Source of the DNA: Chryseobacterium oranimense
Lineage (GTDB): Bacteria > Bacteroidota > Bacteroidia > Flavobacteriales > Weeksellaceae
DNA length: 64,000 nt
Assembly: GCF_025244725.1 (NCBI RefSeq)
Contig: NZ_CP104203.1
Coordinates: 62,001-126,000, forward strand
Direction: 5' to 3'
In this document: in pieces, positions 5,782 to 13,700 of the stretch
Numbering within the stretch: the first letter of the stretch is position 1
Layout: the number at the start of each line of letters is the position of its first letter
The notes under the pieces: generated by a model
What the model was told of the DNA's origin: nothing
Database searches by the model: none
What the model saw: the letters and a program-made list of their open reading frames with translations, nothing else
Program-made: the position numbers and the translations under genes

Positions 5782-8397
5782 ATGCAGATTTCAGAAAAGT
5801 ACAATCCACAGGAAACTGAACAGAAATGGTACAACTTCTGGATGGAGAACAAATACTTCCATTCGGAACCTAATGACAAACCGCCATATACTGTGGTAAT
5901 TCCTCCGCCAAACGTAACGGGGATATTACACATGGGACATATGCTGAACAATACCATTCAAGATGTTCTCGTCCGCCGTGCAAGAATGCAGGGCTTCAAT
6001 GCCTGCTGGATTCCGGGCACAGATCACGCTTCAATTGCCACTGAAGCCAAAGTTGTTGCTAAACTGAAGTCTGAAGGGATCAGTAAATCGGATATTACCC
6101 GTGAAGAATTTTTAAAGCATGCCTGGGAATGGACCGATAAATACGGAGGAACTATTCTTGAGCAGCTGAAAAAGCTCGGATGTTCGTGCGATTGGGACAG
6201 AACGCGTTTCACAATGGAGGAAAAACTTTCCCAACAGGTAATCAAAAGCTTTGTAGATCTTTATAATAAAGGATTAATCTACAGAGGGTACAGAATGGTC
6301 AACTGGGATCCGGAGGCAAAGACCAATATTTCCGATGAAGAGGTCATATTCAAAGAGCAGAACGGAAAACTATATTTCCTTAAATATAAAATTGAAGGCA
6401 CGGAAGAATTCCTTTCTGTAGCTACCACGCGTCCCGAGACTATTTTCGGGGATACCGCAGTATGTATCAATCCTAACGATGAAAGATATGCCCACCTTAA
6501 AGGCAAGAATGTAATTGTACCGATTGTAAACAGGGTAATTCCAATCATCGAAGACGAATATGTAGACATAGAATTCGGAACAGGTGCCTTGAAAATTACG
6601 CCGGCTCACGATACCAATGACTATGAGATCGGTCAGAAACATCATTTGAAAATGATTGATGCACTGGATGATGACGGGAATCTGAACGAGCATGGTTTAC
6701 ATTATGCAGGTAAAAACAGATTTGAGGTAAGAAAACAGATTGCAAAAGAGCTTGAAGAAAACGATCTTTTGCTAAAAGCAGAAGATTACGTCAATAAAGT
6801 AGGAACTTCGGAAAGAACAGGGGCTGTTATTGAGCCTAAAGTTTCAGTTCAGTGGTTTTTGAAAATGTCTGAAATTGCCAAGCCGGCTTTGGATGTGGTA
6901 ATGGACGATGAGGTTAAATTCTATCCTGAAAAATTCAAAAATACTTATAAGCATTGGATGGAAAACATCCGTGACTGGAATATTTCCCGCCAGCTTTGGT
7001 GGGGACAGCAGATCCCTGCATTCTATTACGGAGAAGGCGAAAATGATTTTGTAGTTGCAGAAACCATCGAAGAAGCTTTAGTTTTAGCTAAAGAAAAAAC
7101 AGGAAACACGAATATCGTTACATCGGACCTGAAACAGGACGAAGATGCTCTTGATACCTGGTTCTCCTCATGGCTGTGGCCAATGTCCGTATTTGACGGT
7201 TTACTTGATCCTGAAAATAAGGATATCAACTATTATTACCCAACTTCTGACTTGGTAACAGGCCCGGATATTATTTTCTTCTGGGTTGCCAGAATGATTA
7301 TGGCCGGACTGGAATACAGAAAAGAAGTTCCGTTCAAAAACGTATATTTTACAGGAATTGTAAGAGACAAGCAGAGAAGAAAGATGTCAAAATCTTTAGG
7401 AAACTCTCCCGATCCGCTTGAATTAATCGATAAGTATGGTGCAGATGGAGTACGTGTAGGAATTTTATTAAGCTCTGCAGCAGGTAATGACCTTCTTTTT
7501 GATGAAGATCTTATGCTTCAGGGAAGAAATTTCATGTCGAAGATTTGGAGTGCATTCAGATTGATCAATCTGTGGAATCATGAAGATAAACCTGCGAACC
7601 CGACTGAAATACAGGCAATCGAATGGTTTGAAAATAAATTGAATAAAACAATCATTGAGATCAATGATCAGTTTGAAAAATTCAGAATTTCTGATGCTTT
7701 ACATTTAATTTATAAACTGATTTGGGATGATTTTTGTGGTTGGTATCTGGAAGCAATCAAACCAAATTACGGAGAAGGAATTTCTAAAGAAGTTTATCAT
7801 AAAACAGTTGAGCTTTTCGAAGAATTAATGAAGTTGGTTCATCCGTTTATGCCTTTCCAGTCAGAAGAAATCTGGCAGTTGATCTCTGAAAGAAAAGTTG
7901 AAGAAGCCCTGGTTATTGCTCAGCAGAAAAAAGCAGGAACATTTAACGAAGATATTATTAAAAACTTTGAGACTGCGGCAGAATTGATTTCCGGGGTTAG
8001 AAATTACCGCCAGACCAAAGGGATTTCTCCAAGAGAAGCAGCTGAAATCTATACCAATGCATCAGAATTTGCAAACGAATCTGTTATTAAAAAACTGGCA
8101 AACGTTTCTGAAATTCATTTCGCAACAAAAACAGACAAGCCAAGCTTTACATTCCTTGTTGGAGCAACAGAAGTTTCTATTCCTTTAAGTGAAAATCTTG
8201 ATTTAGGAGAGGAAAAAATAAAAACAGAAGAAGAATTAAAATATTTAAAAGGATTCCTGATTTCTGTAGACAAAAAGCTTTCCAACGAGAAATTTGTAGC
8301 CAATGCAAAACCTGAAATTGTAGAGGTAGAGCGTCAGAAACAAAAAGATGCTCAGGATAAGATTGCTATTTTGGAAGAAAAACTGAAAAGTTTGTAA
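5782..8397 (+). CDS. valS: Valyl-tRNA synthetase
   Basis: An 871-residue class I aminoacyl-tRNA synthetase that charges tRNA-Val. The HIGH motif appears as HMGH at residues 50-53 within PPPNVTGILHMGHMLNN, and the KMSKS motif at 534-538 within RRKMSKSLGNSPDPLEL. The editing (CP1) domain holds TTRPETIFGDTAV and the block TPAHDTNDYEIG. The C-terminal part has the anticodon-binding helices and the Val-arm coiled coil (EEKIKTEEELKYLKGFLISVDKKLSN to the end), as in full-length bacterial ValRS. The start is supported by the promoter just upstream. A strong inverted repeat follows the stop. Confidence 0.97.
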   Translation: MQISEKYNPQETEQKWYNFWMENKYFHSEPNDKPPYTVVIPPPNVTGILHMGHMLNNTIQDVLVRRARMQGFNACWIPGTDHASIATEAKVVAKLKSEGISKSDITREEFLKHAWEWTDKYGGTILEQLKKLGCSCDWDRTRFTMEEKLSQQVIKSFVDLYNKGLIYRGYRMVNWDPEAKTNISDEEVIFKEQNGKLYFLKYKIEGTEEFLSVATTRPETIFGDTAVCINPNDERYAHLKGKNVIVPIVNRVIPIIEDEYVDIEFGTGALKITPAHDTNDYEIGQKHHLKMIDALDDDGNLNEHGLHYAGKNRFEVRKQIAKELEENDLLLKAEDYVNKVGTSERTGAVIEPKVSVQWFLKMSEIAKPALDVVMDDEVKFYPEKFKNTYKHWMENIRDWNISRQLWWGQQIPAFYYGEGENDFVVAETIEEALVLAKEKTGNTNIVTSDLKQDEDALDTWFSSWLWPMSVFDGLLDPENKDINYYYPTSDLVTGPDIIFFWVARMIMAGLEYRKEVPFKNVYFTGIVRDKQRRKMSKSLGNSPDPLELIDKYGADGVRVGILLSSAAGNDLLFDEDLMLQGRNFMSKIWSAFRLINLWNHEDKPANPTEIQAIEWFENKLNKTIIEINDQFEKFRISDALHLIYKLIWDDFCGWYLEAIKPNYGEGISKEVYHKTVELFEELMKLVHPFMPFQSEEIWQLISERKVEEALVIAQQKKAGTFNEDIIKNFETAAELISGVRNYRQTKGISPREAAEIYTNASEFANESVIKKLANVSEIHFATKTDKPSFTFLVGATEVSIPLSENLDLGEEKIKTEEELKYLKGFLISVDKKLSNEKFVANAKPEIVEVERQKQKDAQDKIAILEEKLKSL

Positions 8398-8429
8398 ATT
8401 TAAAAGATAGACAGTAAGTTTGTCGGAGT

Positions 8430-8470
8430 GTCAGGCAGAGCATAAACTGAAAGTTTATGCTCTGCCTGAC
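8430..8470. repeat. Perfect 19-bp inverted repeat with 3-base loop
   Basis: Bases 8430-8448 pair without mismatch with 8452-8470 around the loop GAA. The stem begins GTCAGGCAGAGC. It lies 33 bp after the valS stop and 21 bp before the next start. There is no T-run on either side, so it is not a standard intrinsic terminator; it may act as an mRNA-stabilising or attenuating hairpin. Confidence 0.85.
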
Positions 8471-8491
8471 AATTTAAACAACAAAAAATAA

Positions 8492-9127
8492 ATGACACAC
8501 ATAGACAACATAAAAAAACTATTCTCAAAAAACTTTGTGGAAAGCCCGTTATTGGAAAGCTTTGAAGTTGGGAAACTCTATCTTTCGAGCGGAAAGCTGG
8601 TAGCCTGTGATCCTCTCATTACGAACGATATGCTTCCGTTTTCTACAGAATTTCCGAAAGGGAATTTTTCTGTTTTGCTGCATAAAGAAAGAGAAAGCAA
8701 CTGTGTAGCCTATGCAGAGGTTATTTTCAGCAGTGAGGCAATTGAAGAATGGAAAATGGCGGTCACAGAAGGGCAGGATGTAAAGGACCTGGCGGAAGAA
8801 GAAGTTTTCGGATACCCGGTAGAAAGTGGAATGGGATGCCTGATGGATGTGGATACCCAGAACAGCCTTAATGAACTTGAGAAAAAGCTATACCATAGCA
8901 AAGGCGCAGATTTCATGGGAATCTATGAAGAATTTTTTCATGAATATTTCTTTGATGAGAAAGGAGCTATAGATCAGTATGCGTTTCTGAAGCCGGCAGA
9001 TGAACATCCCGGAACTATTTTTGCCTTTGAAACAGGTTACGGAGAAGGTTTTTACGCCTCTTATATTGCTTATGACAAAGATCACAAACCTGTGAAGATA
9101 ATTACAGAATTTATTGAAATAAGTTAA
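8492..9127 (+). CDS. DUF4241 domain protein
   Basis: A 211-residue soluble protein. The features that fit DUF4241 are SGKLVACDPL near residue 33, the basic-hydrophobic strand NFSVLLHKERESNCVAYAEV, the central GYPVESGMGCLMD, and the C-terminal TGYGEGFYASYIAYDKDHKPVKIITEF. The biochemical role of the family is not established. It lies between valS and a sugar kinase, with its own space on both sides; the kinase promoter overlaps its 3' end. Confidence 0.8.
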   Translation: MTHIDNIKKLFSKNFVESPLLESFEVGKLYLSSGKLVACDPLITNDMLPFSTEFPKGNFSVLLHKERESNCVAYAEVIFSSEAIEEWKMAVTEGQDVKDLAEEEVFGYPVESGMGCLMDVDTQNSLNELEKKLYHSKGADFMGIYEEFFHEYFFDEKGAIDQYAFLKPADEHPGTIFAFETGYGEGFYASYIAYDKDHKPVKIITEFIEIS

Positions 9128-9144
9128 TTAAATTAGTTACTTTT
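9114..9144 (+). promoter_or_regulatory. Putative promoter of the ribokinase-like gene
   Basis: TTG at 9114-9116 is followed, about 20 bp later, by TACTTTTG at 9137-9144, close to the Bacteroidota TTTG-N19-TAnnTTTG pattern. The start codon is at 9191. The -33 element lies inside the end of the DUF4241 gene. Confidence 0.5.
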
Positions 9145-9190
9145 GGAACCTAGTTTTCTGAATATTATATTAAACTAACATAAAACACCA

Positions 9191-10081
9191 ATGAACTTCT
9201 CATCAGAACAACCCAAAATTATTGTTGTAGGTAGCTCTTCAATCGATCTGGTTTTAGAGACTGAAAAAATTCCCCATTCCAATGAAACGGTTTTAGCCGT
9301 TAATTCAGATAGCTATTTTGGCGGTAAAGGAGCCAACCAGGCGGTAGGTGCTGCCAGACTTGGAGCAAGCGTCTATTTTATCGGATGTGTCGGGATGGAT
9401 CCTCTTGGTCAGCAGATCATGAGAAATCTCGTAGGTGAGGGTGTCAATGTAGGTTTTGTCCATGAAACGGATGCAGAATCTACCGGGACAGCATATGTAA
9501 CAACCAGCAACGGGAACGCAGCAATTGTTGTAGTTCCTGCAGCAAACAAACATCTTAGTATACAGCATGTGGAAGATGCAGACCGCTATTTTCACAGTGT
9601 AGACCTTATTCTCGTTCAGCTTGAAGTAGCGATGGAAGTAGTAGAGTATACTATAAGAAAGGCAAAAAAATATGGTAAAAAAGTAGGTCTTTATGCTTCA
9701 CCGGCCATGAGGATAAGTGAAGATATTATTGATAATGTAGATTTTATCGTTACCAAAAGCAGTGAACTTCATACCGTTTTCGGAGAAGAAAAAAGAGAAG
9801 AGATCCTTAAAAAGTACTTTAATAAAGTTTTTGTAAGAGATGATACCAATTCCACGATCTATTTCGATGGGACGGAAATGAAATATTACAGAAATGATAA
9901 AGATAAAACCGTTTACAAAATGGGAATGGGAGATGCTTTTACTTCAGGATTCGCTATAGCGCTCTGTCACGGGAACTCCATTGAAGACTGTGTAAAGTTC
10001 GGAAATGAGGTTTCTTCAAGAGTTTCCGGAGGTAAAGGTTCGCAGACCGGACTTCCTAGAATGTCGGATTTCTTTTCCTAA
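9191..10081 (+). CDS. rbsK: Ribokinase-like PfkB-family sugar kinase
   Basis: A 296-residue PfkB-fold kinase. The N-terminal signature FGGKGANQAVGAARLGA (residues 43-59) and the C-terminal ATP/anion-hole signature KMGMGDAFTSGFAIA with catalytic Asp248 are intact. DIDLV-like start SSSIDLV and the FIGCVGMDPLGQ block match ribokinases, which phosphorylate D-ribose to ribose 5-phosphate. Substrate is inferred; no ribose transporter is nearby. A terminator follows the gene, and it has its own promoter, so it looks monocistronic. Confidence 0.85.
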   Translation: MNFSSEQPKIIVVGSSSIDLVLETEKIPHSNETVLAVNSDSYFGGKGANQAVGAARLGASVYFIGCVGMDPLGQQIMRNLVGEGVNVGFVHETDAESTGTAYVTTSNGNAAIVVVPAANKHLSIQHVEDADRYFHSVDLILVQLEVAMEVVEYTIRKAKKYGKKVGLYASPAMRISEDIIDNVDFIVTKSSELHTVFGEEKREEILKKYFNKVFVRDDTNSTIYFDGTEMKYYRNDKDKTVYKMGMGDAFTSGFAIALCHGNSIEDCVKFGNEVSSRVSGGKGSQTGLPRMSDFFS

Positions 10082-10132
10082 AGCTATTTACCACATATCG
10101 AAAGTTACAAACTTAACATAAAAAGATAAGTA

Positions 10133-10160
10133 AAATCTCCACTTTTATAGTGGATTTTTT
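10133..10160 (+). terminator. Rho-independent terminator after the sugar kinase
   Basis: TCCAC and GTGGA form a stem around TTTTATA, extended by flanking A/T pairs, and a T-run follows at 10155-10160. It ends 10 bp before the next start codon. Confidence 0.7.
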
Positions 10161-10170
10161 CTTTTTCACT

Positions 10171-11016
10171 ATGGAAAAACTGGAACTTATTACAAAAGAC
10201 CGTGTACCTCTGGCGGTTCATCTTTTCAGGCCTGAAAAAAGCAATGGGAAACTGCTACTGATTAATTCTGCAACAGGGGTAAAGCAGCAGGTTTATTTCT
10301 CATTTGCTCATTTCTTTTCAGAACATGGCTTTACGGTTATTACTTATGATTACCGTGGAATTGGACTTTCAAAACCGGAAAAAATGAAAGGTTTCAGAGC
10401 TTCTATGAGGATCTGGGGTTCGGAAGATTATAAAACACTGACCCGGTTTATCAAAACAGAATTTTCTGAATATAAAAAATACTGCCTGGGACATTCGGTT
10501 GGTGCATTGATTCTTGGGATGAATGAAGATTCCACCATGTTTGATGAATTTATTTTCGTGGGAACCCAGAATGCATTTGTCGGAAATTTAAAACCGGGGA
10601 CCAAAGTTGAAGCCTATCTTGGGTTTGGAATTGTTCAGCCTTTAACCACCAGATTATTAGGTTATTTCCCGGCAAATTGGTTTGGATTGGGAGAAAGTCT
10701 TCCAAAAAATTGTGCATATGACTGGAGAACCTTAATTTTAAACAGGAAATCAACCAACAGACTGTTGGAGAAAATTGATGACTATTCTAAAAAATTGACA
10801 CAAAAAGTGTTTGTGATCCGGGCAGAAGATGATGTGTGGCTTACAGAAAAAGGAGTATTAAGCCTTTTGAACAATACTTATCCCAACCTCAGACCTTCCT
10901 ACAGGCTCGTAAAAACATCTGAATCCGAAAAAAAAGAAATCGGGCACGTCAATTTTTTTAGAAGTTATAATAAGAAACTCTGGAATATTATTTTAAACGA
11001 ACTGACGGATAAATGA
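10171..11016 (+). CDS. Alpha/beta-fold hydrolase
   Basis: The ATG at 10171 is preferred over the GTG at 10150, which would lie inside the preceding terminator. The 281-residue product has an alpha/beta hydrolase fold with the nucleophile elbow GHSVG (Ser109), the oxyanion-side strand VITYDYRGIGLSKP, an acidic residue in VIRAEDDVW and the last catalytic His in IGHVNFF. The missing tail residues of classic esterases make the substrate unclear; the family includes many carboxyl-ester hydrolases. The stop overlaps the start of the next gene by 4 bp (ATGA), so the two are translationally coupled. Confidence 0.82.
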   Translation: MEKLELITKDRVPLAVHLFRPEKSNGKLLLINSATGVKQQVYFSFAHFFSEHGFTVITYDYRGIGLSKPEKMKGFRASMRIWGSEDYKTLTRFIKTEFSEYKKYCLGHSVGALILGMNEDSTMFDEFIFVGTQNAFVGNLKPGTKVEAYLGFGIVQPLTTRLLGYFPANWFGLGESLPKNCAYDWRTLILNRKSTNRLLEKIDDYSKKLTQKVFVIRAEDDVWLTEKGVLSLLNNTYPNLRPSYRLVKTSESEKKEIGHVNFFRSYNKKLWNIILNELTDK

Positions 11017-11657
11017 AAAGTACGATCGAAAACACTGTAGAATTTGTAAAAGAAAAGTTAAAAGGTGCTGAAGCAGGGCACGATTGGTACCATATTGAAA
11101 GGGTATGGAAATTGTCAAAAAAAATTGCGGCAACGGAAAACTGCAGCCAGGAAGTGGTAGAACTTTCCGCATTGCTGCATGATATTGCTGATCCTAAATT
11201 TCACAACGGTGACGAAACTATTGCTCCGAAAATAGCGGGAGAATTCCTGGAAAGTCAGAATGTTCCGGAAGATATAATAGAAAAGGTATTATTTATCATT
11301 AAAAATATTTCTTTTAAAAACAGAGGCGAAATGCCTGCTGAGCTTCCTGTTGAGCTTAAGATCGTGCAGGATGCCGACCGGATAGATGCTATTGGCGCTA
11401 TTGGAATAGGAAGAACATTCAATTTCGGAGGTTTTAAAAATAACCTGATGTATGATCCTGAAATTCAGCCAAGCCTGAATATGTCCAAAGATGAATACAA
11501 GAAATCTAACGGGACCACCATCAATCATTTCTACGAAAAATTACTGCTTTTAAAAGACCTTATGAATACTCAAAAAGGGAAGGATCTGGCCCAGGAAAGG
11601 CACGATTATATGCTGGGATTTCTTGACCAGTTCTACAAAGAATGGAATGTGGATTAA
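11013..11657 (+). CDS. HD-domain phosphohydrolase
   Basis: A 214-residue soluble protein of the HD superfamily. The metal ligands are visible: GHDWYHIERV (H23/H27), HD at residues 56-57 in LLHDIADPKF, and the later Asp in VQDADRIDAIGAIGIGRTF. This last block is typical of YedJ-like predicted phosphohydrolases that act on phosphomonoesters or nucleotides. It overlaps the hydrolase upstream by 4 bp and shares its transcript. The substrate is unknown. Confidence 0.88.
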   Translation: MKSTIENTVEFVKEKLKGAEAGHDWYHIERVWKLSKKIAATENCSQEVVELSALLHDIADPKFHNGDETIAPKIAGEFLESQNVPEDIIEKVLFIIKNISFKNRGEMPAELPVELKIVQDADRIDAIGAIGIGRTFNFGGFKNNLMYDPEIQPSLNMSKDEYKKSNGTTINHFYEKLLLLKDLMNTQKGKDLAQERHDYMLGFLDQFYKEWNVD

Positions 11658-11683
11658 CATTCCTCTGAAAAATCTTAAATCAG

Positions 11684-11691
11684 TATCTTTG
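11684..11691 (+). promoter_or_regulatory. Bacteroidota -7 box directly before a start codon
   Basis: TATCTTTG is a full match to TAnnTTTG and lies only 4 bp upstream of the ATG at 11696. If used, the transcript would be leaderless or nearly so. No -33 element is evident, so it may be chance. Confidence 0.35.
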
Positions 11692-11695
11692 CAGT

Positions 11696-12289
11696 ATGGT
11701 ATTTATCATTTTTGTGATCTTCTGGGCTTGTGTTATTTCTCTGGTTTTATTTAAAGTAAAATCAGGAAAGGCTGCAAAGTGGGCGAAACTGTTCCGGATT
11801 CTTACGGTCGTTTTTTCTATTTCAATCTTCACCTATTGGTTCATTAAAAAAAGCGCAGTAAGTTTTGTAGATAACTCAGTAGGGCTTCAGGTAGTAAATA
11901 AGCTGCCCCAGACACTGGATTTTTACCTCATCAAAGTAGATACTGCCAAAAACGGAAATTTAGAACCTAAGCATATCGGGAAAATACGTCCGGAATATTA
12001 CAGGATAGAATATCTTAAAATGGATAAATCCGATGAATACTGGATTATAGGATATCTTGGCAAAAAAAATATGGTGTATTTCTCCCAGCATGCTGTTCCG
12101 AATAAAAATATAGACCAGATTGTAGAAGTTCAGAATTATATCAACCAAAGTGTAAAACTTTCTGAAACTGCCAAAAAACAGCTGGAAGTCTATAATTATG
12201 AAAATACGAAACTGGGAATCTGGGTCACTTTAGACCTTCTTCTGCTTTTCCTGAATCTCGTACTTTTATTGAGAAAAAATAAGCAATAA
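11696..12289 (+). CDS. Hypothetical membrane protein with three predicted TM helices
   Basis: A 197-residue protein with two hydrophobic helices at the N-terminus (about residues 1-17 and 30-48), a soluble middle of some 120 residues, and a last helix (about 175-193) before a basic tail RKNKQ. The soluble part contains LPQTLDFYLIKVD and EYWIIGYLGKK. I do not recognise the family. The start is supported by the ORF limit only. The stop codon is part of a heptamer repeat. Confidence 0.7.
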   Translation: MVFIIFVIFWACVISLVLFKVKSGKAAKWAKLFRILTVVFSISIFTYWFIKKSAVSFVDNSVGLQVVNKLPQTLDFYLIKVDTAKNGNLEPKHIGKIRPEYYRIEYLKMDKSDEYWIIGYLGKKNMVYFSQHAVPNKNIDQIVEVQNYINQSVKLSETAKKQLEVYNYENTKLGIWVTLDLLLLFLNLVLLLRKNKQ

Positions 12290-12358
12290 GTAATGGGTAA
12301 TAAGTAATTCTTTAAATCAATAGTTTAATATTGCTCATTACCCATTGCTCATAATATT
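12283..12358. repeat. Two opposed heptanucleotide repeat arrays
   Basis: Four 7-base units GCAATAA, GTAATGG, GTAATAA, GTAATTC (12283-12310) are followed by a 20-bp spacer and by TTGCTCA, TTACCCA, TTGCTCA, TAATATT (12331-12358). The arms are partly complementary (AATGGGTAAT with ATTACCCATT), so a hairpin is possible between the convergent genes. The layout is the same as at 5006-5124. Confidence 0.75.
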
Positions 12359-12361
12359 ACA

Positions 12362-12592
12362 TTAAGGATAGTCCAGGATCTGCATGATCTGCTCTTTAAA
12401 CTCTTCAGGGCAGCTTTTGACCAGTTTGTCCTTGTTCTGTTTGCTGATCTGGTGAGGTTCCAGCCATTCGGTACGGTTTACGCTCAGGCTGTGGTTATCG
12501 TAGACCCTTTTTATTCTGTGATCTTCATAAAATGTGTATTCATCACCAAGCCAGTTGTTGGCAATGCTGATTGTGCAGATTTCTTTTTCCAT
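12362..12592 (-). CDS. Small hypothetical protein
   Basis: A 76-residue soluble, charged protein (MEKEICTISIANNWLGDEY...) with the basic patch DHRIKRVYDNHS and a predicted helical C-terminus KDKLVKSCPEEFKEQIMQ. It has no signal peptide or membrane segment and I do not recognise it. The frame fills the space between a convergent gene and the DUF72 gene, and codon use looks normal, which supports it as real. Confidence 0.6.
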   Translation of the reverse strand: MEKEICTISIANNWLGDEYTFYEDHRIKRVYDNHSLSVNRTEWLEPHQISKQNKDKLVKSCPEEFKEQIMQILDYP

Positions 12593-12715
12593 GGCATTTG
12601 TATTTTAAGACAGCTTCTTGTGTTATGAACAGCAGTCTATCCTAAATTACTAAATTTTTTCCACAAAAACAGTTTTTTTTGCCTTTTATTGAGAAATGGA
12701 GTATATTTTTCGCTT

Positions 12716-13606
12716 CTAAAACAGCGTTCCATTATTATCGGAAGCCATTTGCGGAATATGAAGATCTGTTTTCCATTCTTCATTCATCTTTTTAATAAAA
12801 TAGGCAGATAATAGAGGAGATGCTTTCTCAATATTCTGATGAACAAAGAAGTAGGCGTTCTGAAGGCCTTCTTTTTTCCATTTTGTCAGGCGTTTCATCC
12901 AGTCATCCAGTCTTTCATAGTCGCTTTCGGCATTGGCCCCTACGTATCTTATAAATGCATTGGGGGTAGTAAGGCGCATATGAAGCATATCCCTTCTTCC
13001 GGCAGTATCTACTATAATATTGGTAATATGATGGGCTTCAAAAAGCTCGCAGGTTGTATTGAAGATCTCTTCATCGGTAAACCATTCCGTATTACGAAGC
13101 TCAATAGCAAGCGGAACTTCTTTGGGCCAGTCTTTCACGAATTTCTCCAGCCTGTCATAATCTTTAGGTTTGAAATTATCATGAAGCTGCAGAAAAGCCA
13201 TTCCGAGTTTCTGATCAAAATTCATTACAGCTGATGCAAAATGGGTAACCGGTTCGGTAACGTCAATCAGCCTTCTGAAATGGGAAACCGTGTTGGTGAT
13301 TTTCGGGAAAAATTTAAAGTCATCCGGAGTTTTTTCTTTCCATACAGCCACCTGCTCAGGAGTAGGCATTCCGTAAAAGGTAGCGTTCAGTTCTATAGAA
13401 TTAAACTGTTTGGCATAATAGGTCAGTTCGTCTTTAGTTCCCTTAGGATAAAATCCTTTCAGGTCTGTTTTGTTCCATTTTGCACATCCTATAGAAATAT
13501 TTTCAAACCCTTTTTTATTCTGACTTAAAATTTCCTTAGTTCTTGAATGATCTTTGGGAAGGGTGAAATCTATTTTTGACGGGTCTTCTACTTGGCCGAA
13601 TTTCAT
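12716..13606 (-). CDS. DUF72 (YecE-like) protein
   Basis: A 296-residue TIM-barrel-like DUF72 protein. Visible family blocks: ISIGCAKWNKTDLKGFYPKG near residue 36, YYAKQFNSIELNATFYGMP, FFPKITNTVSHFRRL, LGMAFLQLHDNF, and VPLAIELRNTEWF. The biochemical activity is unknown. It has its own promoter (TATATTTG, 33 bp upstream). The first eight codons and the leader recur at 15588-15639, about 2 kb away. Confidence 0.88.
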   Translation of the reverse strand: MKFGQVEDPSKIDFTLPKDHSRTKEILSQNKKGFENISIGCAKWNKTDLKGFYPKGTKDELTYYAKQFNSIELNATFYGMPTPEQVAVWKEKTPDDFKFFPKITNTVSHFRRLIDVTEPVTHFASAVMNFDQKLGMAFLQLHDNFKPKDYDRLEKFVKDWPKEVPLAIELRNTEWFTDEEIFNTTCELFEAHHITNIIVDTAGRRDMLHMRLTTPNAFIRYVGANAESDYERLDDWMKRLTKWKKEGLQNAYFFVHQNIEKASPLLSAYFIKKMNEEWKTDLHIPQMASDNNGTLF

Positions 13607-13634
13607 AGCTGAAGTTTTTAAAAAGTTAAACTTA
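13584..13634. repeat. 51-bp direct repeat, copy 1 (5' end of DUF72 gene)
   Basis: This stretch covers the first codons and part of the leader of the DUF72 gene. It matches 15588-15639 in the same orientation with only a few differences (core GAATTTCATAGCTGAAG is identical). The two copies bracket the gene at 13701-15110. Confidence 0.8.
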
Positions 13635-13638
13635 TAAA

Positions 13639-13646
13639 CAAATATA
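13639..13646 (-). promoter_or_regulatory. Bacteroidota -7 box for the DUF72 gene
   Basis: CAAATATA on the plus strand reads TATATTTG on the minus strand, a full TAnnTTTG match, 33 bp upstream of the start at 13606. It lies just outside the direct repeat. Confidence 0.55.
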
Positions 13647-13652
13647 AAACAA

Positions 13653-13675
13653 AACCGCAGAAATTTTCTGCGGTT
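13653..13675 (-). terminator. Rho-independent terminator of the fibre-like gene
   Basis: AACCGCAGAA and TTCTGCGGTT form a 10-bp stem with a 3-base loop; on the minus strand it is followed by TTGTTTT. It lies 26 bp beyond the stop codon at 13701. Confidence 0.8.
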
Positions 13676-13700
13676 CCATCAAATTAATATGATAAATATT

